DNA from: UBA11475 sp902486425 | Lineage (GTDB): Bacteria > Bacillota > Clostridia > Christensenellales > Borkfalkiaceae | DNA length: 64,000 nucleotides | Direction: 5' to 3' | Assembly: GCA_902486425.1 (NCBI GenBank) | Contig: CABTOK010000009.1 | Coordinates: 186,001 to 250,000, forward strand | Shown: in pieces, positions 44,299 to 51,673 of the stretch | How the letters are laid out: the number at the start of each line of letters is the position of its first letter | Numbering within the stretch: position 1 is the first letter of the stretch | Made by a program: the position numbers and the translations under genes | The notes under the pieces: model-generated | Told to the model about the DNA's origin: nothing | The model's input: the letters and a program-made list of their open reading frames with translations, nothing else | Databases searched by the model: none

Positions 44299-46686
44299 AT
44301 GAAAAGAACAATCAAGACTATTTTGTCTGCCATTCTTGCGATGAGCATGATTGCCTGTTCGGCTTTCGCTCTTGTCGGTTGCGACAAGAACAAAGAAGTT
44401 GAATTTTCGCCCGAAGGAATAAAGGAAGCGAAAATGACCGGTCTCGAAGCCGACTACACGACTGCTTCGACCATCGACTGGACGAAGATCGAACTTACTC
44501 TTACGTACGAAAACGGAGACTATAAGGTAAAAAACTATGAATTCGACGTAGAATCCGCAACTAAGGAAGATACCGAAGTAATAGTTAATACCGAAGGTCT
44601 TTACGCCGAAAAAGGCGGCGAACTCACCGAAGGCGTTTATAACATTACCTTAAAAGCCGTAGGCGGCAAAGATGCTTTCGCGCTTAAAACCGTTACGGTA
44701 GCCGAAATTTCTTCCGCAAACTCGACCTTCGTTTCATTCGAAGACAGTGCTTTTATCGCCGAATACAGAAGAAAAATCAAAGACAACGACGCGGCGAGCG
44801 AAGGCGGATTTAAAAGCGTAGCCGAAGCTTACACCGTAGGCGACGACAATGCATTTAAGTTTGCTCCCGTACTTTCGGTTATGGTAGACGGAAAGTTAAA
44901 GACCTTCAGCCAGTTCAAGGCGGAATGGACGGTAAAAGAAGTAAACGGCGAAACCAAGACCGAAGCTTCTGCAGATTTGTATACCGTAAACGGAACCGAA
45001 ATCGACTTTGCCGAAGACGCTGTCGGCAAAACGTTTGAAATCTCGGTTAAACCCGTAGGTTTCGAAACCGCAACCGCGAAAACTCTTACCGTTAAGGTAG
45101 AAGACGGCTGGAATATGTATAATGCCCTCGATTTAGGACTTCTTAATATAAACAACGGGCTTAATAACGTAAGCGAATACGAATATTTTTACGACGCTGC
45201 GTCAAACGACAGCCACGGCGCGCATGAGCAGTTCTATAATAAAGAGACCGGCGAATACGAATACGGCGATTATTCTAAGTTCTGGACGGACTTCTTAACG
45301 GCAAAAGGTTACGATTTAACTAACTTCACCAAAATCAACGGCGCATTCGTTCACGGCAATATTGCGGTTACCGAAGCGGACATTCCTTCCGAATTCTTTA
45401 TTACCGCTGCCGAATCCCCGGATGGATTCGCAACCGGACGTTTCAGAGACGGCGCTGCGGTTTACTATATAGTAACCACTCCCGAAAAGGGCTTCACGTT
45501 TAACGGCAACTATTTCAAAATCGACGCTTCGGCTATTCGCGGATGCCGTTCGCAGATGGGTAATAACGATAAAGGAAACTTCGAAGTGTACCTTGAAGGC
45601 GAAAACGCTCCGTACGGCTCTAAGGCTGTTCTCTTCTGCCCGGTAGGTAAATACGGCGACAGACAGAACGTTGCGGTTTCGAACATAAACTTCAAAAACG
45701 TAGATACAAAGGGCAACACCGGAGCGGATACTTCCGGCGAAGCAAAAAAGGACATCGACAAAGTTACCGGTCTTATCTTTATAAAGGCGAGAGGAACCTC
45801 GATGAACTTCGTGAACAATATCGTTAAAGAATACTTTATCGGTATATTCCCCGAAAAGACTTCTACCACCGGCGATTATAAGAACGCTACCGTTATAACC
45901 GATTCCAAGGTTTACGACTGCTTCCAGACCGCTATATTCACTTACAACGCTATAGCGGACGTAAAGACTTCCGAATTCAAGCGTTTCGGCGGTCCCGCAA
46001 CTATGGTCGACCAGAGCAGAAATTCTGCAGACAGTAATCCTGCTTCTATAGTAAAATTCGATAACGATACGGTTGTAGAAAACTTTGTAAACGGTACCGA
46101 AGCATGGTTCGCTCTTCAGGGCGCGACCGAAATCGCTACCAACATTATCTCTCTTTACTCGGGTTACGAAACCTATAGCAAGACTATCGTTAAGGACGGT
46201 AAATTCAATCTCGTATCGGTAATCATGGAAGCCGGCGGAATTACTTCTACCGATCCTTCTTATCGCGGCACGTTTATGAAAGGTAACAATTTTGCTCTCA
46301 CGACCTATGCGGACGCAGATAATCAGCAGCTTACCGCGGCATACTCGATGTTTAATCAGGTTTCCGGACTTTTAGGAAAAAGAGCTCCCGTAGCTATAAC
46401 GAACGGCGGCTCGCTTAACATAATTGTTCCGCAGGGTAATAGCGTTTACCTTGTAGACGGCATAAAAGTTACGAAACTTATGAAAGAGGATCCCACGGGC
46501 AGAACGCTCGGCGCGCTTGTACAAAAGTTAATGAGCGGCACTGCTACGAACGAAGAACTGGCTCAGATAAATGAGAAGCTCATGCAGACGACGGCTATAA
46601 AAGGCGATCTTTCGGGTATATTGCTTCCCGTTGGCAGCACGACCTTCGGCGCGGTTGTATCCGTTTACGACAAAGTTCAGGCGTAA
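44299..46686 (+). CDS. Large lipoprotein with Ig-like and beta-helix-like regions
   Basis: This 795-aa exported protein has a signal peptide of 27 residues and lipobox L-V-G-C (Cys28). The N-terminal half carries two Ig-like or bacterial Ig-group repeats (about 35-120 and 195-275, with VKVEDGW linker). The central part (about 290-580) includes NNIVKEYFIGIFPEKTST, DSKVYDCFQTAIFTYNAI and similar repeats that look like a right-handed beta-helix (pectate-lyase-like). AAAGGAG ribosome binding site, 78 bases after the previous gene with no terminator, so probably the last gene of the transport operon. A large terminator follows. It could be a substrate-handling surface protein or the exported product itself. 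Confidence 0.75.
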   Translation: MKRTIKTILSAILAMSMIACSAFALVGCDKNKEVEFSPEGIKEAKMTGLEADYTTASTIDWTKIELTLTYENGDYKVKNYEFDVESATKEDTEVIVNTEGLYAEKGGELTEGVYNITLKAVGGKDAFALKTVTVAEISSANSTFVSFEDSAFIAEYRRKIKDNDAASEGGFKSVAEAYTVGDDNAFKFAPVLSVMVDGKLKTFSQFKAEWTVKEVNGETKTEASADLYTVNGTEIDFAEDAVGKTFEISVKPVGFETATAKTLTVKVEDGWNMYNALDLGLLNINNGLNNVSEYEYFYDAASNDSHGAHEQFYNKETGEYEYGDYSKFWTDFLTAKGYDLTNFTKINGAFVHGNIAVTEADIPSEFFITAAESPDGFATGRFRDGAAVYYIVTTPEKGFTFNGNYFKIDASAIRGCRSQMGNNDKGNFEVYLEGENAPYGSKAVLFCPVGKYGDRQNVAVSNINFKNVDTKGNTGADTSGEAKKDIDKVTGLIFIKARGTSMNFVNNIVKEYFIGIFPEKTSTTGDYKNATVITDSKVYDCFQTAIFTYNAIADVKTSEFKRFGGPATMVDQSRNSADSNPASIVKFDNDTVVENFVNGTEAWFALQGATEIATNIISLYSGYETYSKTIVKDGKFNLVSVIMEAGGITSTDPSYRGTFMKGNNFALTTYADADNQQLTAAYSMFNQVSGLLGKRAPVAITNGGSLNIIVPQGNSVYLVDGIKVTKLMKEDPTGRTLGALVQKLMSGTATNEELAQINEKLMQTTAIKGDLSGILLPVGSTTFGAVVSVYDKVQA

Positions 46687-46717
46687 AAACAAATAAAATC
46701 TTAAACGATTAAAAAAC

Positions 46718-46769
46718 AAAAACGGTTATGTCCGGACGGTACCGTTATCGTCCGGATACGACCGTTTTT
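46718..46769 (+). terminator. Terminator of the YwaF-ABC operon
   Basis: Outer arms AAAACGGT and ACCGTTTT, inner arms TCCGGACG and CGTCCGGA, separated by short internal loops; the 3' side ends in T. Confidence 0.8.
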
Positions 46770-47031
46770 CCGTTTTAAAATAAAAATTTCACCTTTTTGT
46801 CGCTTTTAAGAAGGACGGAACAAACTGCCCGTCAGAATAAAAACGGTCTTAAATTAAGAAGGTCAATCTTTAAGCGGAATAAAAACTAAATAAAGATATA
46901 ACCGTTTAATGTTATAATTTTCGCCCATCATTGCTTATCTGAACGTTTTTCTTTATGTTTTTGCTCATTATTTTAATCAAATCCTTTATTTGAGCAAAAA
47001 ACAAAAAATAACGAAAATTTTCATTTTGCTA
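46770..47031. other. Intergenic region without a gene
   Basis: About 260 AT-rich bases before the antiporter promoter. I see no reading frame with coding character, no clear hairpin and no known operator. Confidence 0.5.
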
Positions 47032-47060
47032 TTGACTTATTAAAAATAAAGTAGTATACT
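47032..47060 (+). promoter_or_regulatory. Sigma-A promoter of the antiporter-mgtC operon
   Basis: TTGACT (47032-47037), 17 bp, TATACT (47055-47060). The leader to the start codon is about 120 bases and contains only a small CGGTA/TACCG stem. Confidence 0.75.
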
Positions 47061-47187
47061 CAAGTAATCATATTCGGTAAGTATATTATCTTATAACAAA
47101 AAGTCGTGTCGCAAATTCGGCATAAGCTCGGTTTCGGCGGAACGTTATCGGTAAAATACCGCCGTAAATCGAAAAGGGGGTAAATGT

Positions 47188-48654
47188 ATGGCAGAGTTTT
47201 ACAAAAAATTAGAGGCGACTTCGCCCGTGTCCGCGGTAATACTTGCGATAGCGATTATTCTGCTTGCGGGCTTTTTGATGACTCGTATTACGAAGCTTCT
47301 GAAGCTACCGAACGTTACCGCCTACATACTTGCCGGTATAATCATCGGACCGTATTGTCTTAACGCCGTTCCGGAAAACGTTATCAAAGGTTCTTCGTTC
47401 ATATCGGATATCGCTCTCGCTTTCATAGCGTTCAGCGCAGGGGAATTTTTCAGATTTTCTTCGTTTAAAGGGAAGGGCAAACAGCTTATAATAATCACGG
47501 TACTCGAAGCGCTTATGGCGTCGCTTCTCGTATTTATTCTGACGTTTTTTATATTAAGGCTCGGACTTGCGTTTTCGCTCGTGCTTGCCGCGCTCGCTTC
47601 GGCGACGGCGCCCGCGTCCACGCTTATGACGATCCGTCAGACTAAAGCGAAGGGCGATTTCGTAGATACGCTTATTTCGGTAGTTGCATTGGACGACGTG
47701 GTTTCGCTTTTCGCATTCTCGATAGCAATATCGGTGGCGATGGCTTCGTCAACGGGAGCGTTCGACGGTAAGACGGTGTTTTTGCCGTTCGTATACAATC
47801 TTCTGATGATCGCTCTCGGAGCGGGCGTAGGCTTTCTTTTAAAAGTGCTTATGGCGAAGCGTTCCACCGACAACAGACTTATCGTTTCGATAGCGCTCTT
47901 ATTTTCGCTCTGCGGCGTAGGCGCCGCGCTCAATGTATCGCCGCTTCTCGCGTGCATGGTCATGGGCATGGTCTATATAAACGCGTCGAACGACGACAGA
48001 CTTTTTAAACAACTCAACTATTTCTCGCCGCCGATTCTCTTAATGTTCTTCGTGCGGTCGGGTATGACCTTCAGTCTCGATACGCTTTTCGACGTCGAGT
48101 CGAGAGTGGCTGGCGTGCCGCTTCTTCTTATCGGATGTCTTTACTTTATCGTAAGAATAGGCGGGAAATATTTAGGCGCGTTTTTAGGCTGCAAAATCTG
48201 CAAAAAGCCTAAGAGAACGACTTACACGATGGGGCTTGCGCTTATTCCGCAGGCGGGCGTTGCGATAGGTCTTTCCGAACTTGCCGCCCGTACGATAGGC
48301 GGAACGACGGGTACCGTTATTCAGACGATAATAATGTCGTCGAGTATTTTGTATGAACTTATAGGTCCCGCGATGGCTAAACTCGCTCTTACGCTTTCCG
48401 GCGCGATAAAAGAAGGGCAGGAAGGCGCTTCTTCATCCGCAGCGGACGATACTCCTATAGAGAGTGCTAAATCGCAAAGGGAACTTTTAATCGAACGGAT
48501 GAACGCCATTCAGGCGGAAATCGACCGTGAAAATTACGCCCGCAGCGAAGAAGAAAAAGCGTTTACGGACGCAGCCGAGGGCGCGGACGACGTTGAAACG
48601 GAAGAATTATTACTAAATAACGAAAAAAACAGAAAATTTATAAACAGGAGGTGA
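47188..48654 (+). CDS. Cation:proton antiporter (CPA family) with acidic tail
   Basis: This 488-aa, roughly 12-13-helix Na+(K+)/H+ exchanger has LPNVTAYILAGIIIGPYCL (about residues 44-62), IALAFIAFSAGEFFRF (about 75-90), ASATAPASTLMTIRQT (about 138-153) and VALDDVVSLFAFSIAIS (about 167-183) with the conserved Asp-Asp ion site. A hydrophilic, Glu/Arg-rich cytoplasmic tail of about 80 residues follows. A GGGGG-type ribosome binding site precedes the ATG. mgtC begins 4 bases after the stop, with its AGGAGGTG site inside this gene's last codons. Confidence 0.88.
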   Translation: MAEFYKKLEATSPVSAVILAIAIILLAGFLMTRITKLLKLPNVTAYILAGIIIGPYCLNAVPENVIKGSSFISDIALAFIAFSAGEFFRFSSFKGKGKQLIIITVLEALMASLLVFILTFFILRLGLAFSLVLAALASATAPASTLMTIRQTKAKGDFVDTLISVVALDDVVSLFAFSIAISVAMASSTGAFDGKTVFLPFVYNLLMIALGAGVGFLLKVLMAKRSTDNRLIVSIALLFSLCGVGAALNVSPLLACMVMGMVYINASNDDRLFKQLNYFSPPILLMFFVRSGMTFSLDTLFDVESRVAGVPLLLIGCLYFIVRIGGKYLGAFLGCKICKKPKRTTYTMGLALIPQAGVAIGLSELAARTIGGTTGTVIQTIIMSSSILYELIGPAMAKLALTLSGAIKEGQEGASSSAADDTPIESAKSQRELLIERMNAIQAEIDRENYARSEEEKAFTDAAEGADDVETEELLLNNEKNRKFINRR

Positions 48655-48658
48655 AATC

Positions 48659-49372
48659 ATGGATCCGATCGCAAAATTATTAGGTTCATGGTGTCTGGGT
48701 TTCAATACCTGGGGCGTAGTGATTAAACTTGCGTTATCGCTTCTTTTGGGAGCGGTCATCGGGTGCGAAAGAGCTACCAAGCGTCATGCTGCGGGGCTCC
48801 GTACCTTCATGCTCGTATCGCTCGTTTCGACGCTTGCCGCAATGATAGACGTCTATCTTGTAAGCAAGATAGGAGCAAGTTTTTCGCTCGTAATCGGCGC
48901 GACCGTAATAGGCATAGCAATCGTCAGCTCCAACACCATTTTGTACAGCTCGAAAAGCCAGCTTAAAGGTCTTACGACTTCGGTGGCGTTATGGGGAATG
49001 TGTTTCGTGGCGGTGCTTATCGGCCTCGACCTTTATACCGCCGGGCTTATAAGTTTCGTTGCGTTCGTCATAAGCCTTAAACTTTTAATGAAAGTGGAAT
49101 ACGGCTTCAAACGCAGGTCGAACCATTTTGAAATTCATCTGGAACTTAAAAGCAAAACATCGCTTACGGACTTCATCGCGACCGTCCGTAAACTCGGTCT
49201 TAAGATCGACGATATCGAACTTAATACCGCATATCTGAACAGCGGTTTGTACGTATATTCGATCGCGCTTACCATTGTTTCGGGCAACTTCAAAAAATTC
49301 GTGAAGCACGACGACATTATAGCAGCCATATCTCAGCTCGACTACGTCAACTATGTAGAAGAACTCGACTGA
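48659..49372 (+). CDS. MgtC/SapB family membrane protein
   Basis: This 237-aa protein has an N-terminal domain of about five transmembrane helices with the family motif LLLGAVIGCERATKRHAAGLRTFMLVSL (about residues 28-55), and a C-terminal ACT-like cytoplasmic domain (about 150-235). MgtC proteins act in Mg2+ limitation and membrane-potential control, in some species by inhibiting the F1F0 ATP synthase. Sharing a transcript with a proton antiporter suggests a role in ion homeostasis. AGGAGGTG ribosome binding site. Confidence 0.88.
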   Translation: MDPIAKLLGSWCLGFNTWGVVIKLALSLLLGAVIGCERATKRHAAGLRTFMLVSLVSTLAAMIDVYLVSKIGASFSLVIGATVIGIAIVSSNTILYSSKSQLKGLTTSVALWGMCFVAVLIGLDLYTAGLISFVAFVISLKLLMKVEYGFKRRSNHFEIHLELKSKTSLTDFIATVRKLGLKIDDIELNTAYLNSGLYVYSIALTIVSGNFKKFVKHDDIIAAISQLDYVNYVEELD

Positions 49373-49410
49373 TTTACGCTTATTCGCCGAAAAAGAACTT
49401 CTAAAAATAA

Positions 49411-49443
49411 AAAACGCCTTTTGTTTTCAAAGGGCGTTTTTTA
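49411..49443 (+). terminator. Rho-independent terminator after mgtC
   Basis: AAAACGCC...TTT pairs with AAA...GGGCGTTTT around a TTGTTTTC loop; T-rich end. Confidence 0.75.
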
Positions 49444-49506
49444 TTTTGCTTTTTTAAAACCGTTTTTTTAAGCGGCATAATTTTGCGGTAATATTTCAAA
49501 ACCGCG

Positions 49507-49535
49507 TTTACAATAAAAAATTTTTATGCTATACT
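49507..49535 (+). promoter_or_regulatory. Sigma-A promoter of mgsA
   Basis: TTTACA (49507-49512), 17 bp, TATACT (49530-49535) with an extended TG at 49527-49528. Confidence 0.75.
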
Positions 49536-49566
49536 GAAAATATATTCATGATACCAAGGAGAAAAT

Positions 49567-49956
49567 ATGGATAAGAAAAAGACCATCGCGCTCGTAGCGC
49601 ACGACAACAAAAAGGCCGAAATAGTCGGCTGGGCAATGAAAAATAAAGAATCTCTCGCAAAATTCAATCTTTGCGGAACGGGAACCACCGCTAAACTCGT
49701 GGCAAAATCAACCGGACTCGAAGTAAAAGGTTACCTTTCGGGACCGATGGGCGGCGATCTCGAAATCGGCTCAAAAGTAGCCGAAGGCGAAATCGACGAC
49801 GTAGTGTTTTTCTGGGATCCGTTGCAGGCGCAACCGCACGATCCGGACGTAAAAGCCCTTTTAAGAATAGCAGTCGTTTACGATATTCCGATAGCGACCA
49901 ATGTTTCCACCGCGGACTGCGTTCTTAAATCCGAGCTTGCCGAGCTCGGAAAATAA
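49567..49956 (+). CDS. mgsA: Methylglyoxal synthase
   Basis: This 129-aa enzyme converts dihydroxyacetone phosphate to methylglyoxal and phosphate, bypassing lower glycolysis when phosphate is short. Key residues: IALVAHDNKK (residues 7-16, with His and Asp of the active site), GTGTTAKLV (about 38-46), SGPMGGDLEIG (about 58-68, containing the catalytic Asp) and FFWDPLQAQPHDPDVKALLRI (about 78-98). Complete family length. AAGGAG ribosome binding site. It stands after its own promoter; the following lipoprotein gene begins 91 bases downstream with no clear terminator. Confidence 0.95.
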   Translation: MDKKKTIALVAHDNKKAEIVGWAMKNKESLAKFNLCGTGTTAKLVAKSTGLEVKGYLSGPMGGDLEIGSKVAEGEIDDVVFFWDPLQAQPHDPDVKALLRIAVVYDIPIATNVSTADCVLKSELAELGK

Positions 49957-50047
49957 TCGAATTATAATAAAGCGTAAATATAAGTCGGAATTTTTACCGA
50001 TAATAAAAACGTATCTGATAAAAGACATATCAAAAGGACGGATAAAA

Positions 50048-51244
50048 ATGAAAAAGCGCTTAAATATTTTTTTTATGACCGCGCTTATACTCGTGCTTGC
50101 AGGCTCTGCGGCGGCGTTTTCGGGTTGTAAAAAGGATAATTCCGAAAGCTGGAACGTTTCCGCTTCCGGCAAAACGGTAAAAGCGAGTCTGACGGACGAC
50201 AATAGCGGCGGATATATTCTTAACGTAGAGGGAACGGGCGCGATAAAAGACTTTTCGTCCAGAATAGATCCCCCGTGGTGCGAATACCGTAACAAAATAT
50301 CGGAGATAAAATTAAGCGAAGGAATAACCGAAATCGGAACGAACGCCTTTTCGGCGGTAGAAGTCGGCAGGGTGGTTATCCCGAAAAGCGTAACCACGAT
50401 TTATACGGACGCGTTTTCGGATAATACCGTTTTGTACCTGTACGGCGACGTAGCGGTTTATGCCGGGGCAAAGACCTTAATGTACAGCGAAACCGAACCG
50501 TCCTCCGGGGACTATTGGCACTTCGTGAACGGCAAACCCGAAAGGTGGATTCTGCAAAAGGACGTTAAAAAAGTTCTGTTTATAGGCAACAGCTTTACTT
50601 TTTACAGCGATATTCCGGGACTTTTTAAAGAAATAGCGAAAGGAGCCGGCAAAAACATAACGGTTGAATCTGTAACGAACGGCTCCTGGACTTTATCCAA
50701 ATTCGCCGACAAAACCGACGAATACGGCGCTAAGGTTCACGCAAAACTCACCGCAGCCGGCGATTACGACGCGATTATATTGCAGGATCAGAGTACGAGA
50801 CCGCTTAGCAACAAGTCGGGCTTCGAGTCCGGTATAAAAGCCATGGCTGAAAAGATAAATTCCACTCAAAAATCGTGCGGAATCTATTTATACGCAACCT
50901 GGGGATATGAAGAATATGCGTCCAAAAATAATATGACGATACCGCAGATGGAAGCGAAGATCCGCGCGGAATACGCATCCGTTGCCAAAGAGATCGGCGC
51001 AACTGTATGTAATGTAGGCGAAGCATTTACTAAAGTTTATACCGAAAACAAGGATATAAATCTGTACTATCAGGACAATAAGCACCCGTCTTATAACGGC
51101 GCGTTTTTATCCGCTTGTGTACACGTTTCGACGATACTGGGTATAGATCCGCGTACCTCGAGCTTCAACGGTTCGTCCGAAATCACGCCCGAAGTCGCAG
51201 CTACGTTAAAGCAAGCCGCTTATAACGTGGTATTCGGCAGATAA
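50048..51244 (+). CDS. Lipoprotein with BspA-like LRR segment and SGNH-hydrolase (DUF4886) domain
   Basis: This 398-aa surface lipoprotein has a signal peptide ending F-S-G-C (Cys27). Residues about 60-145 contain BspA/LRR_5-like units (KISEIKLSEGITEIGTNAFSAVEVGRVVIPKSV). Residues about 175-385 form an SGNH/GDSL-like domain: KKVLFIGNSFTFYSDIPGLF (nucleophile Ser in GNSF), VTNGSWTL, YDAIILQDQSTRPL and the C-terminal catalytic pair in YQDNKHPSYNGA. This order matches DUF4886. It may deacylate a surface glycan or similar substrate. The ATG at 50048 has AGGACGG upstream; a longer frame starting inside mgsA is unlikely. A strong terminator follows. Confidence 0.82.
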   Translation: MKKRLNIFFMTALILVLAGSAAAFSGCKKDNSESWNVSASGKTVKASLTDDNSGGYILNVEGTGAIKDFSSRIDPPWCEYRNKISEIKLSEGITEIGTNAFSAVEVGRVVIPKSVTTIYTDAFSDNTVLYLYGDVAVYAGAKTLMYSETEPSSGDYWHFVNGKPERWILQKDVKKVLFIGNSFTFYSDIPGLFKEIAKGAGKNITVESVTNGSWTLSKFADKTDEYGAKVHAKLTAAGDYDAIILQDQSTRPLSNKSGFESGIKAMAEKINSTQKSCGIYLYATWGYEEYASKNNMTIPQMEAKIRAEYASVAKEIGATVCNVGEAFTKVYTENKDINLYYQDNKHPSYNGAFLSACVHVSTILGIDPRTSSFNGSSEITPEVAATLKQAAYNVVFGR

Positions 51245-51287
51245 GGAGTATCTGTCGTAATAATGAAGTAATTAAAACAAAATAAAG

Positions 51288-51320
51288 GAGCGAGGCTTTA
51301 CACATAAGCCTCGCTCTTTT
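51288..51320 (+). terminator. Rho-independent terminator
   Basis: GAGCGAGGCTT (51288-51298) pairs perfectly with AAGCCTCGCTC (51306-51316), followed by TTTT. Confidence 0.9.
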
Positions 51321-51437
51321 ATGTTATTAAAACGGCGACAAAAAGCTACCTGATGTTAAACCGACCGAAAAATACGTAAATTATATAAAAACGTATGAAT
51401 ATTTGCTGAAATAAGCATATAAAAATCAAAACCGATA

Positions 51438-51466
51438 TTGACAACGCTATTTTTGTGGGTTATAAT
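51438..51466 (+). promoter_or_regulatory. Consensus sigma-A promoter of the repeat lipoprotein operon
   Basis: Perfect TTGACA (51438-51443), 17 bp, perfect TATAAT (51461-51466). Leader about 200 bases. Confidence 0.9.
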
Positions 51467-51558
51467 AATTAAGCTTGAAAATAGTTTAAAAATAATATTA
51501 TAAAATATTCTAAAATTCAAGCGACGGTTTTACGATAAAACGGTAAAAATTTAAAGTT

Positions 51559-51653
51559 CAAAAGAGGCGCCTCTTTTGCTTGCTTCTATTCATAAGCAAG
51601 CAAAAACGCTTTAATCAGCAAAAGGAAGAATAATATTTACCGCTATGCGGTAA
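51559..51653 (+). promoter_or_regulatory. Structured 5' leader, copy A
   Basis: A 20-nt perfect palindrome (51559-51578) overlaps a second stem, GCTTGC (51578-51583) with GCAAGC (51596-51601), extendable to TTTTGCTTGC/GCAAGCAAAA (10 bp). The two cannot form fully at once. A small GCT/AGC stem (51608-51619) and TTACCGC/GCGGTAA (51637-51653) follow, just before the AAAGGAG site. A related leader lies at 57671-57783. Confidence 0.55.
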
Positions 51654-51673
51654 TGAGAGAAAAGGAGAAAGAA

